Below are positions 9,287-18,251 of a DNA stretch of 64,000 bases, in pieces. Location of the stretch: assembly GCA_039027435.1 (NCBI GenBank), contig JBCCKF010000013.1, forward strand, positions 62,001 to 126,000, read 5' to 3'. The notes under the pieces were generated by a model. It saw only the letters and a program-made list of their open reading frames with translations. It searched no databases and had not been told where the DNA came from. This stretch comes from CALBPI01 sp039027435 (GTDB lineage: Bacteria > Pseudomonadota > Gammaproteobacteria > Steroidobacterales > Woeseiaceae). Position numbers and translations under genes: made by a program. Position 1 is the stretch's first letter. Every line of letters begins with the position of its first letter.

Positions 9287-9778
9287 CTAACCTTGATTCG
9301 TAAGCACAGCCTGCAATACCGACTGCCCGATCGGGCTTCCCGCAGCGACCATCGCCGCTCGGCCCTCACCTTCGGGTCTCAGCCGAATATCCAAATCTGC
9401 CTCCGCGGCCAGCTCGGGGACGCGCTCCGGCCACTCGACGATGCGGATGCTGTCGCCAAGATCACGCCAACCCAGGAATTCGAGTTCCGATGCATCTGCG
9501 AGTCGATACAGGTCGAGGTGCGTCACTGTCGCAAACGCAAGATGATAGGGCTCAAGCAAGGCATAGGTTGGGCTGGGTACCGAACCCTCGTGCCCGAGCC
9601 CGCGAATCAATCCGCGTGCCAAAGATGTCTTGCCAGCGCCAAGATCACCGGTGAGCGTGAGTAACATCGACGTCGCTTTCGTGCGCTGGATTGCAGCGGC
9701 CAGTAAGCCGCCAAATGCGATCGTCGCGCCTTCGTCAGTGAGGTGGATTCCGTAGGTCAGTGGCGCGGATTGAGCCAA
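9287..9778 (-). CDS. tsaE: TsaE, ATPase of tRNA t6A biosynthesis
   Basis: P-loop ATPase that cycles the TsaB-TsaD complex in making threonylcarbamoyl-adenosine 37 of ANN-decoding tRNAs. Walker A is GDLGAGKTS at residues 44-52, followed by the family's SPTYALLEPY and HLDLYRL segments. At 163 residues it is normal. It overlaps the nnrD end by 22 bases, so the two are co-transcribed, as yjeF-yjeE are in E. coli. Confidence 0.96.
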   Translation of the reverse strand: MAQSAPLTYGIHLTDEGATIAFGGLLAAAIQRTKATSMLLTLTGDLGAGKTSLARGLIRGLGHEGSVPSPTYALLEPYHLAFATVTHLDLYRLADASELEFLGWRDLGDSIRIVEWPERVPELAAEADLDIRLRPEGEGRAAMVAAGSPIGQSVLQAVLTNQG

Positions 9779-11253
9779 TGTCTGAGTTCCCCGAGCAGCT
9801 CGCCCGCCAACAGGCCACGCTCGCCGCGGCGCGCCGCCGAATCGCCGGCCAATGCGTGCACCAATACGCCCGTACGCGCTGCCGTAGCTGGGGCAAGACC
9901 CTGAGCCAATAAGGCAGCAATCAGGCCGGTGAGCACATCACCCATGCCGGGGGCCGACATACCCGGGTTGCCGAACGGGCAAATACTCGGTGTGGATCCG
10001 CCGTCGGAGACCAGCGTGCCCGCCCCTTTCAGAACCACGATGGCATTGGTCATTGCCTGCAGCTCGGCCAGAGCGGCTAAACGATCGGATTGCACCGACT
10101 GCGGGTTGGTCCCGAGCAAACGGGCCGCTTCACCGGGGTGCGGCGTGATGATGCAAGGCGCCTCCAGGCCTTGCCACACACTGTTGTCCTCACTCATGAG
10201 ATTGAGCGCATCTGCATCGAGCACCATCGGTTTGCCGGAGGCAAGAACCCGCTCGAGCAGCATGCGACTCCAGTCGGTGACGTCCAGCCCCGGCCCGCAC
10301 GCAATGACAGTCGCCCGCGCGATCAGCTGATCGATAGCGGCTTCGTCCTCAACGCCATCGGTCATTAATTCCGGTCGTGCTGCGACAATACTCGCCGCAT
10401 GCGACTTGGCGGTTGCCACGGTCACAAGCCCGGCCCCGCCACGCAACGCTGCCTCGGCGCTCAGGCGCGCAGCGCCGGGCATACCCTCGGCACCACCGAC
10501 GCAGAGGACATGACCAAACTGGCCCTTGTGCGCATTCAGATCGCGCCTTGGTAACGTCTCGGCGACTTCATCTCGGTATTGGCGACGTAAAACCGGGCTA
10601 GTCTCGGCATACACCGCACGCGGCAGTTCCAGATCAGCGAACACCAACCGGCCGCAATGCGCCGGACCTGCGGCCAGGAACAGACCGCTGTTGAGGCCCA
10701 CAAAGGTCACCGTCAAATCCGCCTGTACCGCGATCCCACGAACAATGCCGGTATCGCCATCGAGCCCCGATGGGATATCGAGTGACGTGACCGGCGTCGC
10801 GGCTGCATTCAGAACTCGAATCGCGGCCGCATACTCATCGGCTACATCGCGCTTCAATCCACTACCGATCAGGGCATCCACGACCATGCCGACGCCCTCG
10901 ACTAGGGCCGGATCCCAGGCCCGCAAGCGCCCACCAGCGGCGGCAAACTCTTCGTAGGCGCGCGCCGCATCCCCGCTGAGATCTTCCGGGTCGCTGAAAG
11001 CCACCACACGAACCGCCAATCCCGCTGCACGAGCAAGGCGCGCAACCACGTAACCATCGCCGGCATTGTTGCCGCCACCGCACAGCACCAGCAGGGAGCG
11101 CAGACCCGGATAGCGCTGGTTCATTACGGACAGCGCAGCTGCGCCGGCTCGGCGCATGAGCGTATAGCCAGGCACGCCAAACTGGTCGATGGCGCGTTGA
11201 TCAAGTTCGCGCACACCGTTGGCAGAGAAAATATCAACCGGCAGGGTAATCAC
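9757..11253 (-). CDS. nnrD: Bifunctional NAD(P)H-hydrate epimerase/dehydratase
   Basis: Repairs hydrated NADH and NADPH. The N-terminal YjeF_N epimerase domain (about 1-215) contains LCGGGNNAGDGYVVAR. The C-terminal ribokinase-fold dehydratase (about 230-495) has ITPHPGEAARLLG and the PGMGDVLTG nucleotide-binding loop. At 498 residues it has the length of the fused enzyme (YjeF). The start is GTG at 11253, facing queG only 21 bases away; a TATAAT ends 7 bases before it. Function by homology is secure. Confidence 0.96.
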   Translation of the reverse strand: MITLPVDIFSANGVRELDQRAIDQFGVPGYTLMRRAGAAALSVMNQRYPGLRSLLVLCGGGNNAGDGYVVARLARAAGLAVRVVAFSDPEDLSGDAARAYEEFAAAGGRLRAWDPALVEGVGMVVDALIGSGLKRDVADEYAAAIRVLNAAATPVTSLDIPSGLDGDTGIVRGIAVQADLTVTFVGLNSGLFLAAGPAHCGRLVFADLELPRAVYAETSPVLRRQYRDEVAETLPRRDLNAHKGQFGHVLCVGGAEGMPGAARLSAEAALRGGAGLVTVATAKSHAASIVAARPELMTDGVEDEAAIDQLIARATVIACGPGLDVTDWSRMLLERVLASGKPMVLDADALNLMSEDNSVWQGLEAPCIITPHPGEAARLLGTNPQSVQSDRLAALAELQAMTNAIVVLKGAGTLVSDGGSTPSICPFGNPGMSAPGMGDVLTGLIAALLAQGLAPATAARTGVLVHALAGDSAARRGERGLLAGELLGELRHWLNPRH

Positions 11254-11260
11254 GTCTCGA

Positions 11261-11268
11261 ATTATACT
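11261..11268. promoter_or_regulatory. Overlapping divergent -10 boxes of nnrD and queG
   Basis: In the 21-base gap between the two start codons, one eight-base patch reads TATAAT on the minus strand (11266-11261) and TATACT on the plus strand (11263-11268). The first ends 7 bases before the nnrD GTG and the second 6 bases before the queG ATG. Both transcripts would therefore begin at or next to the start codon. The -35 matches are poor, so this is inference from spacing. Confidence 0.45.
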
Positions 11269-11274
11269 CCGGGA

Positions 11275-12375
11275 ATGTCGCCAGACGAATCCGAACCACG
11301 TTCACGAGCCCTCTATCGCACCATCGAGCAAATCGCCTACTCGCTGGGTTTCGATGCTTTCGGGGTTAGCGACATCGATCTTGAGGAAGCGGGGAGCCAT
11401 CTGAAGCGCTGGCTGGCCGAGCGTCGGCATGGCGATATGGAATGGATGGCGCGCCACGGCGAGAAGCGCTGGAAACCGGACTTGCTGGTACCCGGCACCG
11501 TGCGCGCAATCTGCGTGCGACTGGATTATCTGCCCGAGGATGGCGAGCAGGCGATCGCGATGCTCGACCATCCCAGCAAGGCCTACATCTCGCGCTACGC
11601 GCTGGGTCGCGATTATCACAAAATCATGCGACCACGCCTGCAGAAACTCGCGGCAGCGATCGAAGAGAAGATTGGCCAATTCGGCTATCGGGCTTTTGTC
11701 GACAGTGCGCCCGTCATGGAAAAGCCCCTCGCACAGAAGGCAGGACTCGGCTGGGTCGGCAAACACACCAACCTGATCAACAAGCGTGCAGGTTCATGGT
11801 TTTTTCTCGGGGAGCTGTACACGGATCTCGAATTGCCCGTCGACACGCCTTCAACCGATCACTGCGGCAGTTGCACGACCTGCATCGAGGTGTGCCCGAC
11901 GCGCGCGATCACGGGGCCGTATGAGCTCGATGCGCGGCGCTGCATCTCCTATCTGACTATAGAACTGGGAGGTCCGATCCCAAAGGGTCTTCGCAAAGGC
12001 ATCGGCAATCGAATCTACGGCTGTGATGACTGTCAGCTGTTTTGCCCGTGGAACAAGTTCGCGCATATCAGCGAGGAAACAGACTTCGCTCCGCGACATG
12101 GTTTGAATGACGCACAACTTGCGGCACTCGCGATGCAAACAGAAAGCGATTGGCTATCCGATATGGCTGGCAGCGCGATCCGTCGAATCGGCTTCACTCG
12201 ATGGCGGCGAAACCTCGCTGTGGCGCTCGGCAACGCAACCGATCCCGATACCGCCATTGACGCCGCACTGGAGCATCTCGCACAGTGCAATGACGCATTG
12301 GTCGCAGAACATGCCCGCTGGGGGCAACAACAACGCCGTGCGCTCGCCGAGGAGTTTGTACATGAACGCGCCTGA
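11275..12375 (+). CDS. queG: Epoxyqueuosine reductase QueG
   Basis: Cobalamin- and iron-sulfur-dependent enzyme for the last step of queuosine formation in tRNA. The N-terminal catalytic part (about residues 1-170) includes YALGRDYHK. It is followed by two 4Fe-4S clusters: CGSCTTCIEVCPT and CDDCQLFCPWN. With ATG 11275 the protein has 366 residues, the usual size. The frame stays open 26 codons upstream, but that would overlap nnrD's start. Its end overlaps the PPK2 gene by 14 bases. Confidence 0.96.
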   Translation: MSPDESEPRSRALYRTIEQIAYSLGFDAFGVSDIDLEEAGSHLKRWLAERRHGDMEWMARHGEKRWKPDLLVPGTVRAICVRLDYLPEDGEQAIAMLDHPSKAYISRYALGRDYHKIMRPRLQKLAAAIEEKIGQFGYRAFVDSAPVMEKPLAQKAGLGWVGKHTNLINKRAGSWFFLGELYTDLELPVDTPSTDHCGSCTTCIEVCPTRAITGPYELDARRCISYLTIELGGPIPKGLRKGIGNRIYGCDDCQLFCPWNKFAHISEETDFAPRHGLNDAQLAALAMQTESDWLSDMAGSAIRRIGFTRWRRNLAVALGNATDPDTAIDAALEHLAQCNDALVAEHARWGQQQRRALAEEFVHERA

Positions 12376-13249
12376 TATCTCACTGGGTGACAACCGCTGG
12401 CTTGCTGCCACCGACGGCAGTTTTGATCTTGGCGAGATGGTCACGCTCGATGGAGCGCGGCTGGATCGAAAGCCGGCGAAGAAGACCCTGCGGCGAATTG
12501 TGCAACGCATCGCCACCGCTCAGAGAATGCTCTACGCGCAAAATAAGTTTGCGGTGCTACTGGTGTTCCAGGCCATGGACGCAGCTGGCAAGGACAGCAC
12601 CATCCGCAACGTGTTGTCGGGTGTTAATCCGGCGGGCTGTCAGGTTTGGAGCTTCAAACGCCCCTCGTCGCTCGAGCTCGATCATGATTTTCTCTGGCGC
12701 ACCACCAAGCGACTGCCAGAACGCGGTCGTATCGGTGTGTTCAACCGCAGTCAGTATGAGGAAGTGCTCGTCGTTCGGGTGCATCCCGGCATTCTGGACA
12801 ATCAGCAACTGCCCTACCCCATCGATCTCGAAACGATATGGGACGATCGCCTGCATTCCATTCGTGAGCAGGAAGCGCATCTGGCACGCAACGGTACGGT
12901 CATTCTGAAGTTCTTTCTGAACGTATCGCGCGAAGAGCAACGACAGAGATTTCTGGCGCGCCTATCGGAGCCCGAAAAAAACTGGAAGTTTGAACCCAAT
13001 GACGTGCGTGAGCGCCGCAACTGGACGGAATACATGGCCGCCTATCAATCGGCGATTGAGGCGACGTCGAAACCTTGGGCACCCTGGTATTGCATCCCGG
13101 CCGATGACAAGCGCGCCATGCGTATCGAGATCGCTAACATCGTTGCCAGTACGCTGGAGCGCTTGCCGCTCGCGTTTCCGGTCACCAACGCCGCCGATCA
13201 GGCGACGCACGATCTGATGCACGCGGAACTGCTTGCCGAGGAAGACTAG
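12362..13249 (+). CDS. PPK2-family polyphosphate:nucleotide phosphotransferase
   Basis: Uses polyphosphate to phosphorylate nucleotides, or the reverse. The Walker A segment AMDAAGKDS is at residues 71-79. The family's Walker B/lid region reads GVFNRSQYEEVLVVRVHP, with an Asn before Arg-Ser as in the PPK2-related branch that acts on AMP or ADP; this subclass assignment is from memory and tentative. At 295 residues it is a single-domain form. Its ATG lies 14 bases inside queG, so the pair is probably co-translated. It converges on panC with a 7-base gap. Confidence 0.9.
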   Translation: MNAPDISLGDNRWLAATDGSFDLGEMVTLDGARLDRKPAKKTLRRIVQRIATAQRMLYAQNKFAVLLVFQAMDAAGKDSTIRNVLSGVNPAGCQVWSFKRPSSLELDHDFLWRTTKRLPERGRIGVFNRSQYEEVLVVRVHPGILDNQQLPYPIDLETIWDDRLHSIREQEAHLARNGTVILKFFLNVSREEQRQRFLARLSEPEKNWKFEPNDVRERRNWTEYMAAYQSAIEATSKPWAPWYCIPADDKRAMRIEIANIVASTLERLPLAFPVTNAADQATHDLMHAELLAEED

Positions 13250-13256
13250 AACGCGC

Positions 13257-14111
13257 TCAATCGGTCGGCGCTACTTCCAGGTTGTCGATGAGGCGCGCGC
13301 GCCCGAGCGTCGCAGCACCGAGAACCACCCAACGGGTATCAGTGGGTGACGATTTCTTCAGTGTGAGTGGATTGCGGATCGTCACATAGTCGGGCAGAAA
13401 ACCTGCCTCTTCCAATGTGGCGCGTGCCTCGGCGCGCAGCGACTTGTAGTTGCGTTCACCCGCGAGAAGCGACTCTGAAATCTTCTTCAGTTGTTGGTAG
13501 AGCAACGGCGCCAGGGCACGTTCTTCTGCGGTGAGATACTGGTTGCGCGAGCTCATCGCCAAACCGTCGGTTTCGCGCTCTGTCTCGACTTTCACGACGT
13601 TCACCGGCAGTGACAAATCGCGGACCATGTGCCGAATCACAAGCACCTGCTGGTAGTCCTTCTGCCCGAATACGGCAACATCTGGCGTGACCATAGAGAA
13701 CAATCGACATACGACGCTTGCGACGCCGTCGAAGTGGCCTGGGCGGTGCCGACCATCCAACATGCTCGTGATCCCGGGCACACTCACGATCGTCGCATTG
13801 TGAACGCCATAGGGATACATCGCCGATTCATCGGGCGTGAACACCAGATCCGCCCCGACACTCATCAATTGTCGGCAGTCTTCCGCCAGAGTTCGTGGGT
13901 AGGCGCCAAAATCTTCGTTCGCGCCAAACTGCGTCGGGTTCACATAGATGCTGACAACGACATGGTCGGCCAGCTCAGCCGCTTTTCGGACCAGTGCGAG
14001 ATGACCCGCATGCAAATTACCCATCGTTGGTACGAAAGCGACTCTCTCACCGCTATCACGCCAGGTCTGAATCTGCTCTCGCAGTACAGAGACCGCCTGA
14101 ATAACCTCCAT
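13257..14111 (-). CDS. panC: Pantothenate synthetase (pantoate-beta-alanine ligase)
   Basis: ATP-dependent condensation of pantoate with beta-alanine to give pantothenate. The HIGH-like motif is MGNLHAGH (30-37), and the KMSKS-like loop is AMSSRNQYL near 185-193. DLVFTPDESAMYP and FGQKDYQQ are also characteristic. At 284 residues it is full length. It lies 15 bases after panB, so the two pantoate/pantothenate steps are in one operon; panD is not in the window. Confidence 0.97.
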   Translation of the reverse strand: MEVIQAVSVLREQIQTWRDSGERVAFVPTMGNLHAGHLALVRKAAELADHVVVSIYVNPTQFGANEDFGAYPRTLAEDCRQLMSVGADLVFTPDESAMYPYGVHNATIVSVPGITSMLDGRHRPGHFDGVASVVCRLFSMVTPDVAVFGQKDYQQVLVIRHMVRDLSLPVNVVKVETERETDGLAMSSRNQYLTAEERALAPLLYQQLKKISESLLAGERNYKSLRAEARATLEEAGFLPDYVTIRNPLTLKKSSPTDTRWVVLGAATLGRARLIDNLEVAPTD

Positions 14112-14126
14112 AGTGCTATCGAATGC

Positions 14127-14957
14127 CTAGGAGAAGCAGTGTTCCGGAGCCGGATACGAGCGATCGCGCACCGATTCGACGTAGCGGGCAATCGCCTCAA
14201 GCGGCGAATCGGTGCCCGGGGTGTAGTTGCGCACAAAACGCGGAGTACGTCCGAGCGTAATGCCCAGAATGTCGTATAGCACGAGGATCTGCCCGTCGAC
14301 ATCCGGGCCTGCACCGATGCCGATCACCGGAACGTCCAGCGCCGCGGTCACGGCTGCACCAAGCTCGTTCGGCACACATTCGAGCAAAACAATGTCGGCG
14401 CCTGACGCTTGCAGACGTTCCGCAGCCCGTACCATTTCCGCCGCGCGATCGGGCTCACGCCCCTGAACCTTGAACCCGCCGATTTTGTGAACGCTCTGCG
14501 GCTTGAGTCCGATGTGCGCACAAACGGGAATATCGTGACGCGCGAGATGCTCAACAATCTCAAACTGTCCTTCGCCGCCCTCGAGCTTAATCATCATGGC
14601 GCCGCCTTCCTGCATCAGCCGCACCGCATTCTCGAGCGCCTGCTCGGGCGAGGTGTAGCTCATGAACGGCATATCGACCATCAGAAAGGCATGGTTCAGG
14701 CCTCTGGCGACCGTCTTGGCGTGATAGACCATATGATCGACCGTCACCGGGACGGTGGTGTCATGACCCTGAATCACCATGCCAAGCGAATCACCGACAA
14801 GCACGACGTCGACGCCAGCCCTGTCCACCAGTTGCGCAAAACTCGCGTCGTAGGCGGTGATGCAGGCAATGGGTGTTTTGTTGCCCTTCATTTTGCGCAG
14901 TGTCGCGACGTTTACGGGCGGGCGATCCATATCGCGCTGTTCAAGTTGCGTATACAT
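14127..14957 (-). CDS. panB: 3-methyl-2-oxobutanoate hydroxymethyltransferase
   Basis: Makes ketopantoate from ketoisovalerate and methylene-tetrahydrofolate. The TIM-barrel signatures include ITAYDASFA, VGDSLGMVIQGH, KLEGG and IGIGAGPDVDGQILV. At 276 residues it is normal. The start at 14957 has no Shine-Dalgarno, but a TATTAT hexamer ends 7 bases upstream, which suggests a leaderless transcript. An in-frame ATG at 14930 is the alternative. It is followed by panC. Confidence 0.97.
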   Translation of the reverse strand: MYTQLEQRDMDRPPVNVATLRKMKGNKTPIACITAYDASFAQLVDRAGVDVVLVGDSLGMVIQGHDTTVPVTVDHMVYHAKTVARGLNHAFLMVDMPFMSYTSPEQALENAVRLMQEGGAMMIKLEGGEGQFEIVEHLARHDIPVCAHIGLKPQSVHKIGGFKVQGREPDRAAEMVRAAERLQASGADIVLLECVPNELGAAVTAALDVPVIGIGAGPDVDGQILVLYDILGITLGRTPRFVRNYTPGTDSPLEAIARYVESVRDRSYPAPEHCFS

Positions 14958-14964
14958 GGCGCGG

Positions 14965-14970
14965 ATAATA
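14965..14970 (-). promoter_or_regulatory. -10 box of panB, leaderless spacing
   Basis: TATTAT on the minus strand, separated from the panB ATG by seven bases. Transcription would begin at about the A of the ATG. This would give panBC its own promoter in the 23-base gap after the deoxynucleoside kinase gene. Confidence 0.4.
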
Positions 14971-14980
14971 GCGCAAGCAA

Positions 14981-15640
14981 TCAGGCAATGTTGGCGGTTA
15001 CGGGATTAAAAAAGCGCCGACCGCGTGGGATCGCAATGATCTCGTCTAACAAGGCCGCAAAGTCACGATCGTTTTGTACCGGATCAAAGGTTGCGGTGTT
15101 GACGATCAACAGCGGCGACGCGTCGTAGGCGTGAAAAAAGCGCGCATAGGCGGCTGTGACACGTTCCAGAAAGCTCGCATCTACAGAGCGCGCGAACGTC
15201 TCACCACGGCGCGACAAGCGACCCTGCAGCGCCGGTACCGGAGCCTGTAAATAAATAACCAGATCGGGTGACGGCGGATCGACGGCGACACTGTCGCAGA
15301 CTTGCTGGTAGAGCGCGGCCTCGGCCGCATCCAGCGTCAACTCGGCAAACAGTTGATCGCGATCGAATAGAAAATCTGCAACGCGAGTGCTGGCGAACAA
15401 GCTGTCTTGTCTTAGCGCATCGAGCTGACGTACCCGTTCGAACAGGAAAAACAGTTGTGCCGGCAGGGCATTGCCGGGAATCCCCTGGTAGTAGCGTTGC
15501 AGAAACGGATTCGCTGCTCGTTCTTCGAGTACCGGCTCAGCATCCATGGCACTCGCAAGACGGCTGGCAAGCGCTGTCTTGCCCACCCCGACAGGCCCTT
15601 CGACCACAATCAGGCGCGGAACTGCCGACTCGCTAGTCAT
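14981..15640 (-). CDS. Deoxynucleoside kinase family protein
   Basis: Salvage kinase of the deoxyadenosine/deoxyguanosine kinase family. The P-loop GPVGVGKT is at 15-22. The DFLFDRDQLFA segment matches the substrate-site motif of dNK enzymes, and LSRRGETFARS is the lid-type region. At 219 residues it is normal. It overlaps folK by ATGA (15637-15640). A dNK next to folK and panB is common in proteobacteria. The exact nucleoside preference cannot be read from sequence. Confidence 0.88.
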   Translation of the reverse strand: MTSESAVPRLIVVEGPVGVGKTALASRLASAMDAEPVLEERAANPFLQRYYQGIPGNALPAQLFFLFERVRQLDALRQDSLFASTRVADFLFDRDQLFAELTLDAAEAALYQQVCDSVAVDPPSPDLVIYLQAPVPALQGRLSRRGETFARSVDASFLERVTAAYARFFHAYDASPLLIVNTATFDPVQNDRDFAALLDEIIAIPRGRRFFNPVTANIA

Positions 15641-16161
15641 GTGTTCCCATCCGTCGCCACCCGCCAGTCGTCTACGCCAGTGCCGTCTATGGACGCGGCA
15701 TGCCAGGCAACCGTGCGCCCATCATGCAATACCAATTGCGCGGCAACATCGGCCCATGGAATCAACACGAACGCACGTTCGAGAATTCTTGGGTGCGGCA
15801 ACGTCAGCACATCGGTCTGCATGGCAACGCCGGGCACATGCAACAAATCCAGGTCAATGACACGCGGCCCCCATCGCGTGCCATCGCGCACTCGGCCCAT
15901 GGTTTGCTCAACCGACTGCAAAGTGGCGAGCAATCCCGAGGCGTCTAACGTTGTCACAACAGCAACGACGGCGTTGCAGTAATCGGGCTGACCCTCTGGC
16001 CCCACAGGCGTCGTGCGGTACTTTGCGGAGGTCGCGAACACGCGTACACCATCGAGTGCCTCAAGCTGCGCGATCGCCTCATCGACTTTTTCAGCGGGTG
16101 CCTCCAGATTAGCACCCACACCGACATACGCACTGGTCCACGTAAAGCCTCCGGCGACCAT
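15637..16161 (-). CDS. folK: HPPK, 6-hydroxymethyl-dihydropterin pyrophosphokinase
   Basis: Transfers pyrophosphate from ATP to hydroxymethyldihydropterin in folate synthesis. Motifs are YVGVGANLEAP at the N-terminus, YRTTPVG, and RWGPRVIDLDLL, which holds the metal-binding aspartates. The frame extends upstream to 16248, but ATG 16161 lies one base after the pcnB stop and gives 174 residues, right for HPPK. It is coupled to the downstream kinase gene by ATGA. Confidence 0.96.
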   Translation of the reverse strand: MVAGGFTWTSAYVGVGANLEAPAEKVDEAIAQLEALDGVRVFATSAKYRTTPVGPEGQPDYCNAVVAVVTTLDASGLLATLQSVEQTMGRVRDGTRWGPRVIDLDLLHVPGVAMQTDVLTLPHPRILERAFVLIPWADVAAQLVLHDGRTVAWHAASIDGTGVDDWRVATDGNT

Positions 16162-16162
16162 G

Positions 16163-17542
16163 TCAGTCGGCGGAGCCGCCATCTCCGGAAGGCTTGCGAC
16201 GACGACGGCGGCGACGTTTGCGTGGCGCCTTGGTCCGTGTGGTGTCATGCCTCATACCAAACGACTGCTCACGCGCCGAGCGATCCTGCTCTTGAACATC
16301 TGTCCAGAACTTCGCGATCTCTTCGTCCACTTCACCGATCTCGGTTCGCAAGAGCATGAAGTCATAGGCCGCCCTGAATCTTCGATGCTCAAGAAAGCCC
16401 ATTGAGCGCCCGCCGCGCGTGCGCTGAAAACGCGGCTGCAACGTCAGCATCTCGCGCAGAGGCACCGTAAAGCGTCGTGGAATCGCGATGATGGACTGCT
16501 GGCGCGCAAGACACTCGAACGTCGCCTGACCCAGCGCCTGTGTCGGTGTCATGCCATCGTCTTCCTGCAAAGCGCGGGCACGAGCTTTGATCGGCCACCA
16601 GAGGAACACCGCGATCAAGAACATCGGCGTGACCGGTCGATTGTCGGCGACCCGCTTATCGGTGTTGTCGAGCGCCATCTGAATGAAATGCTCAAACTTG
16701 TCCCCATCAGTCGCAGCCAATCCTTTGGAAGCGTCGGGAAACAGTACACGGAACACCGCATGTTCACGCAAGGCACGGTAACTCTTGCTGGCAAACCCTG
16801 CCTGGAACAGTTTGAGAAATTCGTCAAACAGCCTTGCCGCGGGCACATCCTTGAGCAGCCCCCGATGCTCGGCCATGGCTTTTCGCAGAGGCTCATCCGG
16901 TTCGAAACCGAGTTTGGCACTGAAGCGAACCGCACGCAGTGTGCGCACCGGGTCCTCGCGCAACCGGGTTTCAGGATCGCCGATCAGGCTCAGTCGCGAC
17001 TTCTGGATGTCTGCAACGCCGCCGACATAGTCCCAGACCGAGAAATCGGCGATGTTGTAGTAGAGCGCGTTGACCGTGAAGTCCCGTCGCCACACGTCGT
17101 CGTCGATCGCACCGTAGGCGTTGTCGCGAAGCAGCCGCCCTTTATCGTCGGACTCGGTAGTACCTTCCTGCGTATCTCGAGCGTCGGCGCGAAAGGTAGC
17201 AACTTCGATGATTTCGCGGCCGAATCGCACATGTACCAGACGAAACCGACGCCCGATAATCCGTGAGCTGCGAAACAAGGCACGAATGGTTTCAGGCTCG
17301 GCGTCGGTCGCAACATCGAAGTCTTTGGGCCTGCCGCCGAGCAACAGATCGCGCACAGCACCGCCGACGAGGAACGCCTGATGCCCGGCCTCATGCAATT
17401 GATACAGCACCTTGAGTGCTGCTCTCGAAATGTGTTTACGCGAAATCGTGTGTTCCGGCCTTGGAATAATGGCCGGAGAGGTGCGCGTCGCAACCGGTTC
17501 GGTCAACTCTGTCAACCTTGGCTTATTTGTAGTCTTGGACAA
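16163..17542 (-). CDS. pcnB: Poly(A) polymerase I
   Basis: Adds 3' poly(A) tails that mark RNA for decay. The nucleotidyltransferase domain contains VGGAVRDLLLGG and the metal-binding KDFDVAT (about residues 58-80), then RRDFTVNALYYN. The C-terminus is very basic (KAPRKRRRRRRRKP), as in bacterial PcnB. The start is TTG at 17542 and is uncertain; other TTGs follow nine and twelve codons later. At 459 residues it is normal. It is the first gene of the pcnB-folK-dNK-pan operon. Confidence 0.95.
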   Translation of the reverse strand: MSKTTNKPRLTELTEPVATRTSPAIIPRPEHTISRKHISRAALKVLYQLHEAGHQAFLVGGAVRDLLLGGRPKDFDVATDAEPETIRALFRSSRIIGRRFRLVHVRFGREIIEVATFRADARDTQEGTTESDDKGRLLRDNAYGAIDDDVWRRDFTVNALYYNIADFSVWDYVGGVADIQKSRLSLIGDPETRLREDPVRTLRAVRFSAKLGFEPDEPLRKAMAEHRGLLKDVPAARLFDEFLKLFQAGFASKSYRALREHAVFRVLFPDASKGLAATDGDKFEHFIQMALDNTDKRVADNRPVTPMFLIAVFLWWPIKARARALQEDDGMTPTQALGQATFECLARQQSIIAIPRRFTVPLREMLTLQPRFQRTRGGRSMGFLEHRRFRAAYDFMLLRTEIGEVDEEIAKFWTDVQEQDRSAREQSFGMRHDTTRTKAPRKRRRRRRRKPSGDGGSAD

Positions 17543-17571
17543 ACTATAGCAGACCTCAGCCGCTATCCCGC

Positions 17572-18165
17572 CTACGGCAGATGCGGCTGAACCCGAGCAA
17601 GCCAGGACTGAACCCGCGGGTAAGCCTGCAGATCGAATCCACCCTCATGCGCGACACTGGTGTAGGCATATAGCGCCACGTCCGCCACGGTCATTCGGTC
17701 ACCAGCAATAAAATCGGTCTCCTCGAGCGCTAGCGTCATCACCTTGAGTGCCGCGTGCCCGCCCGCTTCGCGCGCCTGGTATTCGTCGTAGCGCTCATTT
17801 GGCCAATCCAGATACTGGCGAATGAAGCGTCTCACCGCGATGTACGGCTCGTGGCTGTATTGCTCGAAAAACATCCACTGCAATACCTGGGCTCGTTCAA
17901 AGGCGTCTTCCGGAACCCAATCGGTCGACTCGCAGAAGTACCAGAGGATGGCGTTTGACTCGCAAAGCACACGACCGTCGGCCAAGCGCACTATGGGCAC
18001 CTTGCCATTCTGGTTCAATAGTAGAAAATCAGCGTCGCGCGTCTCACCGGCCATGATGTCGACCTCGCGCCAGTCATAATCGACGCCTGCTTTGCGCAAG
18101 GCCCATTTTACCTTGCGACAGTTTCCAGAGCGTTGATCGCCATAGACCACAACCGGGGTACCCAA
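17572..18165 (-). CDS. Glutathione S-transferase family protein
   Basis: Thioredoxin-fold N-terminal domain with LNQNGKVPIVRLADGRVL and the SNAILWYF glutathione-binding segment (about residues 47-77). An all-helical C-terminal domain includes FIAGDRMTVADVALYAY, which has the family's N-capping motif. At 197 residues it is normal. The start is TTG at 18165, preceded by GAGGAG at good spacing, which supports the non-ATG start. Substrate unknown; it could be detoxification or a structural role. Confidence 0.88.
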   Translation of the reverse strand: MGTPVVVYGDQRSGNCRKVKWALRKAGVDYDWREVDIMAGETRDADFLLLNQNGKVPIVRLADGRVLCESNAILWYFCESTDWVPEDAFERAQVLQWMFFEQYSHEPYIAVRRFIRQYLDWPNERYDEYQAREAGGHAALKVMTLALEETDFIAGDRMTVADVALYAYTSVAHEGGFDLQAYPRVQSWLARVQPHLP

Positions 18166-18173
18166 CAGACACT

Positions 18174-18179
18174 CTCCTC
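18174..18179 (-). promoter_or_regulatory. Shine-Dalgarno supporting the TTG start of the GST gene
   Basis: GAGGAG on the minus strand; its GGAG part lies eight bases before TTG 18165. No in-frame ATG exists nearby, so this site decides the start. Confidence 0.6.
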
Positions 18180-18251
18180 GCCGTTTATCGACGGCCGAAG
18201 TTTAGCATTCACCTCGCCGACCTCATCCCACTGACCGAGAAGATCATAAGC

